Positions 25,807 through 34,581 of a DNA stretch of 64,000 nucleotides are shown in pieces. The stretch lies in contig CANIVF010000012.1 in assembly GCA_947470895.1 (NCBI GenBank), positions 1 to 64,000 on the forward strand, read 5' to 3'. How positions within the stretch are numbered: the first letter of the stretch is position 1; each line of letters starts with the position of its first letter. The DNA is from Bacteroidota bacterium (GTDB lineage: Bacteria > Bacteroidota > Bacteroidia > Cytophagales > Cyclobacteriaceae). Both the position numbers and the translations under genes were made by a program. Under the pieces are notes generated by a model. The model ran no database searches. It was not told where the DNA came from and was given only the letters and a program-made list of their open reading frames with translations.

Positions 25807-27042
25807 TTATAGAATCATGCAAGCAGCTACAGTTGAGTTACTTGTTTCGTCAATTAATATTCCACCACCATTACCACTCATTCTGGAATAGGATTCGTAG
25901 GGTACCGGACTAGCTGCTTTCAAGGTTACTTTTACAATGTCATTTAACCTTAGTCCTATTGGATTGTATTCTTTCTCAAGCGTATTCACATCTAGTCTGT
26001 ATTCGATTTCCCGAACCACTATTCTTACCAAGCGACTATTGAGCTGTAAATAATATTTATTACCGGCTATTAAAGGTTTGTTGTCCATCCAGCACAGCAG
26101 CACTTGCAATTCGTTTGATACAGCAGGCTGGTTATCGGTTTTTGAGATCATATCACCTCTGCTGATATCGATATCGTCCTCCAGCGTCAACACGATACTT
26201 TGTGGGGCAAAGGCTTCTTCTATTTCAATGCCATCTTTTTCAATTGTTTTTATTTTGCTACGAATGCCAACCGGGAGAACCGTTATGGCATCACCTTTTT
26301 TATAAATACCACTTGTGATTTTTCCTGCATAGCCACGGTAGTCATGTAACTCTTCAGTTTGGGGTCGGATTACTAATTGTACTGGAAAGCGAGCATCATC
26401 CAGGTTAATATTATGATACACTTCAACCGTTTCTAGCCAATCCAACAAACATTCGCCTTCGTACCATGCTAGCTTACTGCTTCTGTCGACTATGTTATCT
26501 CCATTTAAAGCACTGATCGGAATGAATTTGATTTCCTTTAGTGCTAGTGATTTTGCTAGGGCAGAATATTCATTGACAATTTTGTTAAATACTTCTTGCG
26601 AATAATCAACCAAATCCATTTTGTTTACTGCCACAATGATTTGAGGTATTTTGAATAGTGATGCAATAATGGAATGACGCCTGGTTTGTTCAATCACGCC
26701 AAGGCGCGCATCAACCAATACAATCATCAGGTTTACATTGCTGGCACCGGTGATCATGTTGCGCGTGTATTGCACATGACCAGGCGCATCGGCAATGATG
26801 AATTTTCTTTTTGGAGTTGAGAAGTAGCGATAGGCTACATCAATCGTAATTCCTTGTTCACGTTCTGCACGCAGACCATCGGTAAGCAATGCCAAATCCA
26901 CTTCACCATTAGCATTGGTACTTTTTTCAATCGCTTCTAATTGATCAATTAATATATTTTTACTGTCGTAGAGTAAGCGACCAATCAATGTGCTCTTGCC
27001 ATCATCTACACTGCCTGCTGTAATAAAACGTAATATGTCCAT
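25807..27042 (-). CDS. cysN: Sulfate adenylyltransferase, GTPase subunit
   Basis: A 411-residue translation-factor-type GTPase that drives ATP sulfurylase. The GTP-binding motifs are GSVDDGKST (10-18), DAPGH, and NKMD; EREQGITIDVAYRYF marks the CysN/NodQ subfamily. The length covers CysN alone; no fused APS kinase (CysC) domain is present. It is 14 bases downstream of cysD. Confidence 0.95.
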   Translation of the reverse strand: MDILRFITAGSVDDGKSTLIGRLLYDSKNILIDQLEAIEKSTNANGEVDLALLTDGLRAEREQGITIDVAYRYFSTPKRKFIIADAPGHVQYTRNMITGASNVNLMIVLVDARLGVIEQTRRHSIIASLFKIPQIIVAVNKMDLVDYSQEVFNKIVNEYSALAKSLALKEIKFIPISALNGDNIVDRSSKLAWYEGECLLDWLETVEVYHNINLDDARFPVQLVIRPQTEELHDYRGYAGKITSGIYKKGDAITVLPVGIRSKIKTIEKDGIEIEEAFAPQSIVLTLEDDIDISRGDMISKTDNQPAVSNELQVLLCWMDNKPLIAGNKYYLQLNSRLVRIVVREIEYRLDVNTLEKEYNPIGLRLNDIVKVTLKAASPVPYESYSRMSGNGGGILIDETSNSTVAACMIL

Positions 27043-27056
27043 AGGAAGTATCGCAA

Positions 27057-27968
27057 TTAAAAATATCCATTCTTTTTTCTGTCCTCCATAGCGGCCTCGG
27101 TAACTTTGTCATCAATCCGGGTTTCACCACGTTCACTTATTTTGGTAGCAATAATCTCATTGACTACCTCATCTAAGCTGTTGGCTTCTGATTCAACAGC
27201 AGCCGTGCAGGTCATATCACCGACCGTTCTATATCGAACTCTTTTTGTCGTGATCACATCAGTTTGATCAATGCGAATAAAAGGCGATACCGCGATAAAT
27301 TGACCTTCATGTTCTATTACTTCACGTTCATGGGAGAAGTAGATTCTTGGTAGCGGAATATTTTCTTTGCGTATATAATTCCATACATCCAACTCTGTCC
27401 AGTTGCTGATTGGGAAAACTCTCACATTCTCGCCTTTATGAATGCGTCCGTTGTAGGTATTCCACAACTCTGGCCTTTGCAGTTTAGGATCCCATTGGCC
27501 AAACTCATCGCGTACGGAAAAAATCCTTTCTTTTGCTCTCGCTTTTTCTTCATCACGCCTGGCGCCCCCAATGCAAGCATCGAATTTGAATTCTTCAATG
27601 ACGTCTAAGAGGGTATAGGTTTGTAGCCAATTGCGACTGGCAAATTTTCCTTTTGGTTCGGTTAGACTTTTCTTTTGAATAGTATCTTCCACTTTTCGAA
27701 CGATTAGTGTAGCGCCCCATTCACGAGCCATCCCATCACGAAATTCCAATGCTTCAGGAAAATTGTGTCCAGTATCAATGTGTAGTAAGAGGAATGGTAC
27801 TTTTGCTGGTGCAAATGCTTTTACTGCTAAGTGCATTAGTGTAATGGAATCTTTGCCACCACTAAATAGTAATGCAGGTCTCTCGAACTGAGCAACACCC
27901 TCACGCATAATGTGAATGCTTTCAGATTCCAGCTGTTCCAGATAGTTCAATTTGTATTTGTTCGTCAT
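27057..27968 (-). CDS. cysD: Sulfate adenylyltransferase, catalytic subunit
   Basis: A 303-residue PP-loop enzyme that makes adenosine 5'-phosphosulfate from ATP and sulfate. The PP-loop is LFSGGKDS (about 34-41); LLHIDTGHNFPEALEFRD, GGARRDEEKARAKER and FPISNWTELDVW are typical. It starts at the ATG at 27968; a longer frame up to 28043 would begin at the predicted promoter. It is the first gene of the operon cysD-cysN-cobA-cysJ-cysI-fusion. Confidence 0.95.
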   Translation of the reverse strand: MTNKYKLNYLEQLESESIHIMREGVAQFERPALLFSGGKDSITLMHLAVKAFAPAKVPFLLLHIDTGHNFPEALEFRDGMAREWGATLIVRKVEDTIQKKSLTEPKGKFASRNWLQTYTLLDVIEEFKFDACIGGARRDEEKARAKERIFSVRDEFGQWDPKLQRPELWNTYNGRIHKGENVRVFPISNWTELDVWNYIRKENIPLPRIYFSHEREVIEHEGQFIAVSPFIRIDQTDVITTKRVRYRTVGDMTCTAAVESEANSLDEVVNEIIATKISERGETRIDDKVTEAAMEDRKKNGYF

Positions 27969-28040
27969 GTCCTCGCGATCAGTTCTGTATGCATTCACTA
28001 CTACATCTATTAAACCTATAATATCTATCAGATAAGTAGA

Positions 28041-28048
28041 CAAAAATA
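28041..28048 (-). promoter_or_regulatory. Predicted -7 box of the cys operon
   Basis: On the minus strand TATTTTTG fits TAnnTTTG exactly, about 73 bases before the cysD ATG, leaving a leader of roughly 65 bases. No riboswitch is recognised in this leader. Confidence 0.45.
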
Positions 28049-28134
28049 ACCATGGAATTCTATTTTTAAACCATTTAAGACATTTTTTATGATTTAGATC
28101 AAATTGCTAATCGTAAGGAAAGGCAAATTTGAGA

Positions 28135-29271
28135 CTAGTAGGTGGGCATGCTTGTATCGATATCTCTTGCCCATGCCAAAATACCTCCTTTTAAGTTATA
28201 GAGATTGGTGAATCCATGATTTTTCTCTAGCCACTGTACCATGTTGCCACTGCGTGCACCACTACGGCATTGAACGATTACCTTCTTGTTTTTTGAAACC
28301 TTGTCAACATGATTTGGAATTTCTCCCTGAGGAATAAGCTCACCGCCAAGGTTACAAATGTCATATTCATGCGGTTCACGAACATCAATCAGTTGAAAAT
28401 CTGCTCCCGAATCCATCAGAGCTTTCAATTCCTGTACAGTTACTTCTTTCATAGTTTCGATGGGGGTTAAACTTGATATACCACAAAACTCATCATAATT
28501 GATCAAACTTTTGATTTTTGCTCTGGAGTTTTGGTCAGGAATTTTTATCTGGGTGAATTCAAACGTGTGCGAATCAAATATGACCAATCGTCCTGCTACC
28601 GTTTCACCAAAGCCACCTGCAATTTTTATAGCCTCGTTGGCTTGCATACTTCCAATGATGCCTGCCAATACGCCTAATACGCCACCCTCCTCGCAATTGG
28701 GAACTGAATCAGGAGAAGGAGGCAATGGATAAAGATCGCGGTAGTTGGGTCCTTTCTTATAGTTGATTACGGCCACCTGACCTTCGTACCTGAAAATCGA
28801 TCCATAGACTAATGGTTTATCCAGCAGTACACAGGCATCATTTAATAGGTACCGTGTGGGAAAGTTATCAGTACAATCAATTACAATATCATAATTGCTA
28901 AGAACACGAAAAGCGTTGTTATTGGTGATTCTTTTTTCAATTGTGTGAATCGAAATGGAAGGGTTTAACTTCTTTAATCGATCCGCAGCAGCGATCGCCT
29001 TCGATTTAGTAATGTCTTCGGTAGTGTATAACACTTGCCGTTGCAGATTTGACAAACTCACCTGGTCATCATCAACAATAGCGATCGTGCCTACACCAGC
29101 AGCTGCCAGGTACAGTAGTACGGGGCAGCCCAAACCGCCAGCGCCAATCACGATAATCTTCGATGATTTTAATTTTAGTTGAGCATCAGAGCCAAACCCT
29201 GGCAAAACAAAATGACGACTGTATCGGATTTGCTCTTCTTTTGAGAAATTAGCATCAACCTTATGACTCAT
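28135..29271 (-). CDS. MoeB/ThiF-type adenylyltransferase with C-terminal rhodanese domain
   Basis: A 378-residue E1-like protein. Residues about 10-250 are the ThiF/MoeB fold with nucleotide motif VIGAGGLGCP (41-50), NLQRQVLY, DCTDNFPTRYLLND and GVLGVLAGIIGSMQANEAIK. Residues about 280-376 are a rhodanese domain with catalytic Cys335 in VQCRSGARSG. It would adenylate and thiolate the C-terminus of a small sulfur-carrier protein (MoaD or ThiS like), none of which is encoded nearby. The structural zinc CxxC of classical MoeB is absent (NYRDLYP at that place). It lies upstream of the cys operon. Confidence 0.9.
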   Translation of the reverse strand: MSHKVDANFSKEEQIRYSRHFVLPGFGSDAQLKLKSSKIIVIGAGGLGCPVLLYLAAAGVGTIAIVDDDQVSLSNLQRQVLYTTEDITKSKAIAAADRLKKLNPSISIHTIEKRITNNNAFRVLSNYDIVIDCTDNFPTRYLLNDACVLLDKPLVYGSIFRYEGQVAVINYKKGPNYRDLYPLPPSPDSVPNCEEGGVLGVLAGIIGSMQANEAIKIAGGFGETVAGRLVIFDSHTFEFTQIKIPDQNSRAKIKSLINYDEFCGISSLTPIETMKEVTVQELKALMDSGADFQLIDVREPHEYDICNLGGELIPQGEIPNHVDKVSKNKKVIVQCRSGARSGNMVQWLEKNHGFTNLYNLKGGILAWARDIDTSMPTY

Positions 29272-29309
29272 AATTCGTAATTTACGATACGAAAATGTAA
29301 TCTTAAATT

Positions 29310-29690
29310 ATGAGAACAAACTATTCCACCGGTGCTAAATGGGAAGATATTGTTGGTTATTGCCGAGCTGTACAAATTGGAAACTCGCTTGAAGTTTCAG
29401 GAACGGTTGCTACTGATGGCAGCAACGTGGTAGCCAAAGGAGATTTTTATGGTCAGACAAAATTCATCATTGAGAAAATTGAAACAGTATTAAAACAAGC
29501 AGGGTTCGAACTGAAAGATGTTATCCGTACACGTATTTTTGTTACCGATATTTCAAATTGGGAAGCTGTAGGAAAAGCACATGGCGAATTTTTTAAAGAC
29601 ATAAAGCCGGTCACTAGCATGGTGGAGGTAAGTGCACTGATTGATCCGGACTACCTGGTCGAGATTGAAGTATCAGCCATAAAAGAATAA
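29310..29690 (+). CDS. RidA/YjgF/UK114 family protein
   Basis: A 126-residue protein with family blocks GYCRAVQIGNSLEVSGTVAT, a QTKFIIEKIETVLKQAG helix, RTRIFVTDISNW and VEVSALIDPDYLVEIE. The final Arg in RTRIFV matches the substrate-carboxylate-binding Arg. RidA hydrolyses reactive enamine/imine intermediates of PLP enzymes, but this subgroup has a FKDIKP insertion and may differ. It is divergent from the MoeB-rhodanese gene with 38 bases between starts. Confidence 0.88.
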   Translation: MRTNYSTGAKWEDIVGYCRAVQIGNSLEVSGTVATDGSNVVAKGDFYGQTKFIIEKIETVLKQAGFELKDVIRTRIFVTDISNWEAVGKAHGEFFKDIKPVTSMVEVSALIDPDYLVEIEVSAIKE

Positions 29691-29701
29691 GGCTCTTTAT
29701 T

Positions 29702-30487
29702 ATGTTTCGTCTATTTAAATACAAGTTGCTTATTCTGGTTTGTCTATCGGTAACTCATGTTAAGGCACAAGTAGATCAGATTAAGAGTTCGTCTTCATCT
29801 AATTCGGCTAATAGCTCACGGTCAAGCGACCGTGGTTCAAATACATCATCTTCTGGATTCTTTGCTTATTTTTTTGTTGATCTGATTGGCAATGGCATTG
29901 TAGTATGGCAAGGGGAAAAGCTGAGTAAGAAAGAAAGAAATCCAAGAATTGTTTCTCTGGAGTTGCCTCTTCAGGCCGCGGCCCAGCCTTCTAATTATTA
30001 TTTACTTAATCCACGAATTCGAGGGAACTGAGGATTGTTCTCTACGGATTTCAGAGTTAATTACCTGATAGAGGAAGATATTGATGGCCCTAAAGATCTC
30101 ACCACATTTGATTGGCAAGTCATCCAATTAAATGTGGTAACAACAAAGAATGTGATTGGCCGAGTTGGCTTTGGCGTTATGAATGAAAACTTTGGCACCA
30201 AACAATCAATTTTTGAATCCACCTTTGGCTTATCCATATTATCGAACGATCATAAGCTGGGTGGTAGTTTAGAATATCGTGTGGCTAAAGATTTTGAAAC
30301 CGATGTAACACCTCGCAGAGAAATTAGTGGCTCTTTTGAAAAGCAGATATTTAGTACCGGATCATTTCATGGGTTTGCAACCTTGGGAGTTGTGTACCAA
30401 CGGTATTACAGTGATATAATCCTAGATTATGCATTAGAGTTTGTGGATAACTTCTTTCTCTATGAGAATCAATCAGTTAGTTTCTAA
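29702..30487 (+). pseudogene. Secreted beta-barrel-like protein gene interrupted by one in-frame TGA
   Basis: One reading frame of 261 codons is broken only at 30029-30031 by TGA; the codons on both sides read continuously (PRIRGN stop GLFSTDFRVNY), and TGG to TGA is the simplest cause. The N-terminus is a signal peptide ending near VKAQ, then a Ser-rich spacer. After the stop come alternating strands (GRVGFGVMNENFG, FGLSILSNDHKLGGSLEYRV, FHGFATLGVVYQRYY) and a final Phe, as in outer-membrane barrels. Family unknown. Without readthrough only a 109-residue fragment is made. Confidence 0.65.
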
Positions 30488-31027
30488 TGCATAGCATTAG
30501 GATGGTTTGGAATAATTCTTGCTCAAAGAGCCTGATTTTCATAGAGTTATATCGAATTCTATTTTTCTAATGCATGATCTCGGATAATTGTTTGAGGAAT
30601 TCAGGGAGGCATTACCTTCCGCATTCATAGTCCTGTTATGTTGCTTGAGGAAGAAGTCAACTAACGCTGATAAGTACTGACGTATCACGACCCATCACAT
30701 TCATTTTACCTCAATTCAAATTCAATCTAGTTCCTCTTTCGAGGTTTCCAGGCCTCGATCTTGACATTTCTACGATTAAATAATCCTTTTAATGTGTTTT
30801 TTAGTGTGCTTAGCGGAAAGTGGTGGGGCGTAATCGCAATTGGAGGTAAATTGAATCTCATTCAAACGCACCATAACACTTATGGGGGTTTCAAAATTTC
30901 ACTTATTCAGAGCACGTTTTTTGGTTGCGCTCATGGGTTTTTCTATGTTAGCTTACGGTACGCCTCGGTTGATTTCTGATCTATAATGATCGAGCCATAC
31001 AAGATATTAATCAATCAAAAATAGGTC
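30488..31027. other. 540-base stretch with no convincing gene
   Basis: It holds a perfect 7-bp hairpin (CTAATGC/GCATTAG, 30484-30500) over the stop of the broken gene, a second copy of TTTCTAATGCAT at 30564-30575, and a TCGAGG/CCTCGA stem at 30739-30758. A 34-codon frame at 30882-30986 encodes a signal-peptide-like sequence (FLVALMGFSMLAYG) and then stops, possibly a gene remnant. Confidence 0.4.
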
Positions 31028-32227
31028 TCAACTAAAACGCTTCATAGCAAGCGTTGACACAGCTTCTCCAATAGCTAATGATGACGTAGCAGCTGGAGAG
31101 GGAGCGTTGCATACGTTAATCACATGTTCTTTCTCGAGTATCATGAAGTCATCTACTAAACCACCTTGGCGATCGCAGGCTTGTGCGCGTACTCCCGCAC
31201 CACCTTCCACTAAATCTGATTCCTGAATTTCGGGAATTAATTTTTGTAGTGCTTTCGTAAAAGCTGCTTTTGAAAACGAACGATACATTTCACCAAATCC
31301 TGTGCGCCAATATTTTGATGCCACTTTTTGAAAGCCTGGCCATGCTAGTGTTTCCGCTAGCTCAGAAAGATTGATGTCTGATTTTTTATAACCTTCCCTT
31401 TTGAAGGCCAACACCGCATTAGGTCCCGCTTCTACAACACCTTTCGCCATGCGAGTAAAGTGAACACCAAGAAAAGGAAAGTTTGGATCTGGCACCGGAT
31501 AGATCAGATTTTTTACTAGATATTCTTTTTCCTTTCTCAGCTTGAAATATTCTCCTCGGAAAGGAATGATCTTCACATTCAAATCATCTACCGTCATACG
31601 GGCTACCTTGTCGGAATATAGCCCCGCACAGTTTATTACGAGCTTGGCCGAATAGCTTTGTTTCTGCGTAACCACTACTACTTTAGAAACATCTTTCTGA
31701 ATATCGATCACCTGTTCGCCTAAATTGATATCTGCTTCTTTTTGCTTAAGAAGCTCACCATATTTTTCTGATACTTTTTTGTAATCGACAATGCCAGTTT
31801 GTGGAACAAAGATTCCTTTAAGACCCGTTACATGGGGCTCATATTCTTTTAGTTCTTCTTTGGTGAGTTTCTTTAAATTTTGAAGACCGTTTTGCTGCCC
31901 GCGCTCATATAAGTTTTCTAACTGAGCTAATTCTTTTTCTTCGGTTGCCACCACAATTTTACCGCACAATTCGAAGGGAACATTATTCTCTTTACAGAAA
32001 TCAATGAGGAGATGGTAGCCATCTATACAGTTTTTTGCTTTAAGACTTCCTGGTTTATAGTAAAGCCCGGAGTGAATAACACCACTATTATTTCCGGTTT
32101 GATGTTTAGCTAACTCGGACTCTTTTTCCAGCAATACAACTTTAAGAAAAGGATTTGTTGTTTTTAGTTTTAATGCTGTTGCCAATCCTACAATGCCACC
32201 ACCGATCACAATTATATCGTAGTTCAC
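31028..32227 (-). CDS. lhgO: L-2-hydroxyglutarate oxidase/dehydrogenase
   Basis: A 399-residue FAD enzyme starting at GTG. The dinucleotide motif is VIGGGIVGLATAL (7-19); family blocks include KHQTGNNSGVIHSGLYY, GIVDYKKVSEKYGELL, NCAGLYSDKVA, LYPVP-like IYPVPDPNFPFLGVHFT, and GAGVRAQACDRQGGLVDDF. It oxidises L-2-hydroxyglutarate to 2-oxoglutarate, passing electrons to the membrane. It is 56 bases downstream of the amidotransferase gene. Confidence 0.92.
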   Translation of the reverse strand: MNYDIIVIGGGIVGLATALKLKTTNPFLKVVLLEKESELAKHQTGNNSGVIHSGLYYKPGSLKAKNCIDGYHLLIDFCKENNVPFELCGKIVVATEEKELAQLENLYERGQQNGLQNLKKLTKEELKEYEPHVTGLKGIFVPQTGIVDYKKVSEKYGELLKQKEADINLGEQVIDIQKDVSKVVVVTQKQSYSAKLVINCAGLYSDKVARMTVDDLNVKIIPFRGEYFKLRKEKEYLVKNLIYPVPDPNFPFLGVHFTRMAKGVVEAGPNAVLAFKREGYKKSDINLSELAETLAWPGFQKVASKYWRTGFGEMYRSFSKAAFTKALQKLIPEIQESDLVEGGAGVRAQACDRQGGLVDDFMILEKEHVINVCNAPSPAATSSLAIGEAVSTLAMKRFS

Positions 32228-32283
32228 GTTCTTTCAAGTTTACTGCGAAGCTAACGTATTCCGGAAGGGAAGTGAAGAATTAC

Positions 32284-33138
32284 TTAATCTTTAATGGGCT
32301 TTACTCTCACATTTAAAGATTGTTCGACAATGACGAAATGATTGGCTGGAATCATGGTCCAATCTTTATCGTCAGAAAGTTTTTCTGATACAATCAAAAC
32401 CGCCTGATTATTATCCTTGGGTGCTTCCAATCTGGTGACACCATCCTCCACTACATATCGGCTGCCTTCTGAATGATAGAGTGTCAATGGTTCTTCTTTG
32501 GCATCTGATGCATATCGGGTTCCTACCAGAAAATTACCATCCGTAAATACCATGTTTAAATATGCGGATTCACGGATGTCATATTTAGTCATCAGCTGCT
32601 TGAGGGTGTGAAATGTATGTTCAAAAGAGTCCACCACGGTTTCGGGTGTTATTGTATCATGATTTGATTTAAGATAGTTAAGCAGCGATGCAAAAATGTG
32701 TTCAGAATCAGTTTGTCCCTTGATCCAATTATAGAGTTCGTCACTCAGAGGTGATCTGAGATGTCGTTTGATTTTCCCAAATTCCTCTACACCTCCGTTG
32801 TGAGCCATTAAAATGTTTTTATACTGGAAAGGATGACAATTGGATTCTGATACTTCTCCAACACTCGCTGCCCTTACGTGCGCGATTAAGCATTCTGTCT
32901 TGATTTTCGGAGCCAGGTTTCTCAGGTTTCTATTGCTCCAGGCAGGGTTTACAGAAACGAAAGTTACAGGCTCATTGGCTACTTCGGGCACATACCACCC
33001 AATTCCAAATCCATCACCATTTAGTGGTTCTTCGATTTCTCGGGCATTGAAACTTTGATTGATTAATGAATTTTTAGGTTGATAGAGTAGACTATCGATG
33101 ATAATGGGGCTGCCCTTGTAGGCCATGAGTCTGCACAT
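32284..33138 (-). CDS. Class II glutamine amidotransferase (EgtC/YafJ-like)
   Basis: A 284-residue protein starting MCRLMAYKG, so Cys2 becomes the N-terminal nucleophile of an Ntn glutamine amidotransferase. NGDGFGIGWYVP, HVRAAS, CHPFQYKNILMAHNGGV and TDSEHIFA are the family blocks. It hydrolyses a gamma-glutamyl amide. The ergothioneine genes egtA, egtB and egtD are not nearby, so the substrate is unknown. Confidence 0.88.
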   Translation of the reverse strand: MCRLMAYKGSPIIIDSLLYQPKNSLINQSFNAREIEEPLNGDGFGIGWYVPEVANEPVTFVSVNPAWSNRNLRNLAPKIKTECLIAHVRAASVGEVSESNCHPFQYKNILMAHNGGVEEFGKIKRHLRSPLSDELYNWIKGQTDSEHIFASLLNYLKSNHDTITPETVVDSFEHTFHTLKQLMTKYDIRESAYLNMVFTDGNFLVGTRYASDAKEEPLTLYHSEGSRYVVEDGVTRLEAPKDNNQAVLIVSEKLSDDKDWTMIPANHFVIVEQSLNVRVKPIKD

Positions 33139-33220
33139 AGGGTTTCAATTTTCTACTAAAGTTACTAAATAAAAAGGCCTCTAGTCAGAGGTCTTCAAGA
33201 AACAGTTTGTTGATTATAAA

Positions 33221-33712
33221 TTACTTTTTAGCCTTCTTTTCAAATTTCATGGCAGCTGAATTCATGCAGTAACGAAGTCCGGTTGGTGCTGGTCCATCAT
33301 CAAAAACATGCCCCAGGTGTCCACCACAATTACTACAAACCACTTCGTCTCGCACCATGCCATAGCTGGTGTCCGTTCCAACGCCAACAGCGCCATCTTT
33401 AATGGGCTGATAAAAGCTTGGCCATCCACTGCCCGATTCAAATTTTGTTTCTGAACTGAATAATTCCTGCTGGCATCCTGCACAATAGTATACTCCTTTT
33501 TCGTGATTCTCCCAGAGGTCGCCTGTAAATGCTCTTTCTGTTCCTTTCTGTCTCAAAACTTCAAACTGCATAGGAGCTAGTATGCTTCTCCATTCGGCTT
33601 CCGTTTTGTTTACTGTATACTGATTTTTTATAGAAGACTTTTTTGAATTCTGCTGACCACAAGCAATTAATGAAATAGTAATGAACAACGTGGTGATATT
33701 GATGAGTTTCAT
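33221..33712 (-). CDS. msrB: Peptide-methionine (R)-S-oxide reductase, exported lipoprotein form
   Basis: A 163-residue MsrB. Residues 1-18 form a lipoprotein signal (SLIAC). Zinc cysteines are Cys77/Cys80 and Cys126/Cys129; [11 protein letters not shown] and [11 protein letters not shown] are conserved, and the catalytic Cys149 lies in [11 protein letters not shown]. It repairs the R epimer of methionine sulfoxide in exported proteins. It forms a pair with exported msrA just upstream. Confidence 0.95.
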   Translation of the reverse strand: MKLINITTLFITISLIACGQQNSKKSSIKNQYTVNKTEAEWRSILAPMQFEVLRQKGTERAFTGDLWENHEKGVYYCAGCQQELFSSETKFESGSGWPSFYQPIKDGAVGVGTDTSYGMVRDEVVCSNCGGHLGHVFDDGPAPTGLRYCMNSAAMKFEKKAKK

Positions 33713-33746
33713 GGTTGTTTAATGATTTTTTAGGATGACTATAAAA

Positions 33747-33781
33747 TACAAATAACCCCTCCGCCTGAGGGGTTATTTGTA
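33747..33781 (-). terminator. Perfect 15-bp hairpin between msrA and msrB
   Basis: TACAAATAACCCCTC pairs fully with GAGGGGTTATTTGTA around a 5-base loop. Read leftward it follows msrA by about 100 bases and runs into TATTTTATAG, so it can terminate msrA transcripts; it also lies just before msrB and could act as an attenuator. A weaker AGAGTC/GACTCT stem is at 33795-33811. Confidence 0.7.
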
Positions 33782-33883
33782 ACCTAAACCTATGAGAGTC
33801 TTTGCGACTCTGTGTAAACTAACGATGATTGAGGTAATAGGTTTCATATGGGGTGTCGGTTTTAATACTTTTCTAACGAGTGT

Positions 33884-34504
33884 TTATTTTTTCAATTTTG
33901 AAGCATACTGCTTATTAAATTTTTCAACTTTGGGGCGAATCACATACTGGCAATAGCCCTGATTGGGGTTAAGCGCGTAATAATTTTGATGGTAATCTTC
34001 TGCTTGGTAAAAAATTGTGAAAGGTGTTATTTCTGTAACAATTCTATTTTTGTATACACCTGATTTATCTAACTGACTTTTATATTGCTCAGCAACCTTT
34101 TTCTGCTCTTCGCTGTGATAGAAGACGGCAGAACGATACTGAGTTCCTTCATCAGCTCCTTGCTTGTTTAACGTGGTAGGGTCATGCGTATTCCAAAACA
34201 CTTCCAGAATTTCTTCATAGGAGATTATTTTCAGATTAAATTTTACCTGAATTACTTCTGCATGACCGGTTAATCCAGTGCATACTTCACGATAACTAGG
34301 GTTTTTAACTTTTCCTCCTGAGTAACCGGATACAACTGATTCAACGCCATTTAATTTTAAAAAGAAGGCTTCTGTGCACCAGAAACATCCTGATCCTAAG
34401 GTTGCAATCTGCAATTCGTCATTCATGTTTTTTGGTTTTTTGGTTTGGCCCCAATTCGTCATTGAAAGGACACAAAACAGAGCTATTAAAAAAGTTTTTT
34501 TCAT
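33884..34504 (-). CDS. msrA: Peptide-methionine (S)-S-oxide reductase, exported
   Basis: A 206-residue MsrA with a signal peptide (1-19). The catalytic motif GSGCFWCTEAFF has Cys40; GYSGGKVKNPSYREVCTGLTGHAE and HDPTTLNKQGADEGTQYRS are conserved, and a resolving Cys185 sits in GYCQYVIRPK. It repairs the S epimer, complementary to MsrB next to it. Both carry export signals, pointing to defence of the envelope against oxidants. Confidence 0.95.
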   Translation of the reverse strand: MKKTFLIALFCVLSMTNWGQTKKPKNMNDELQIATLGSGCFWCTEAFFLKLNGVESVVSGYSGGKVKNPSYREVCTGLTGHAEVIQVKFNLKIISYEEILEVFWNTHDPTTLNKQGADEGTQYRSAVFYHSEEQKKVAEQYKSQLDKSGVYKNRIVTEITPFTIFYQAEDYHQNYYALNPNQGYCQYVIRPKVEKFNKQYASKLKK

Positions 34505-34581
34505 ATGTCGTAATAACCAATAAGTGGACTAAATGGTTTTAGCAAAAACCATAATTGTCGTACAGCTTACAATAACGAAAC

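Noticed and set aside
27969-28043. N-terminal extension of CysD
   Set aside because: It begins at the predicted -7 box and is not part of the family's N-terminus.
27969-28134. Riboswitch in the cys operon leader
   Set aside because: No SAM or other known aptamer core could be recognised by eye.
30761-30979. 72-codon frame from TTG in the empty stretch
   Set aside because: No usual start, no domain, flanked by non-coding sequence; strand-like end is not enough to call a gene.
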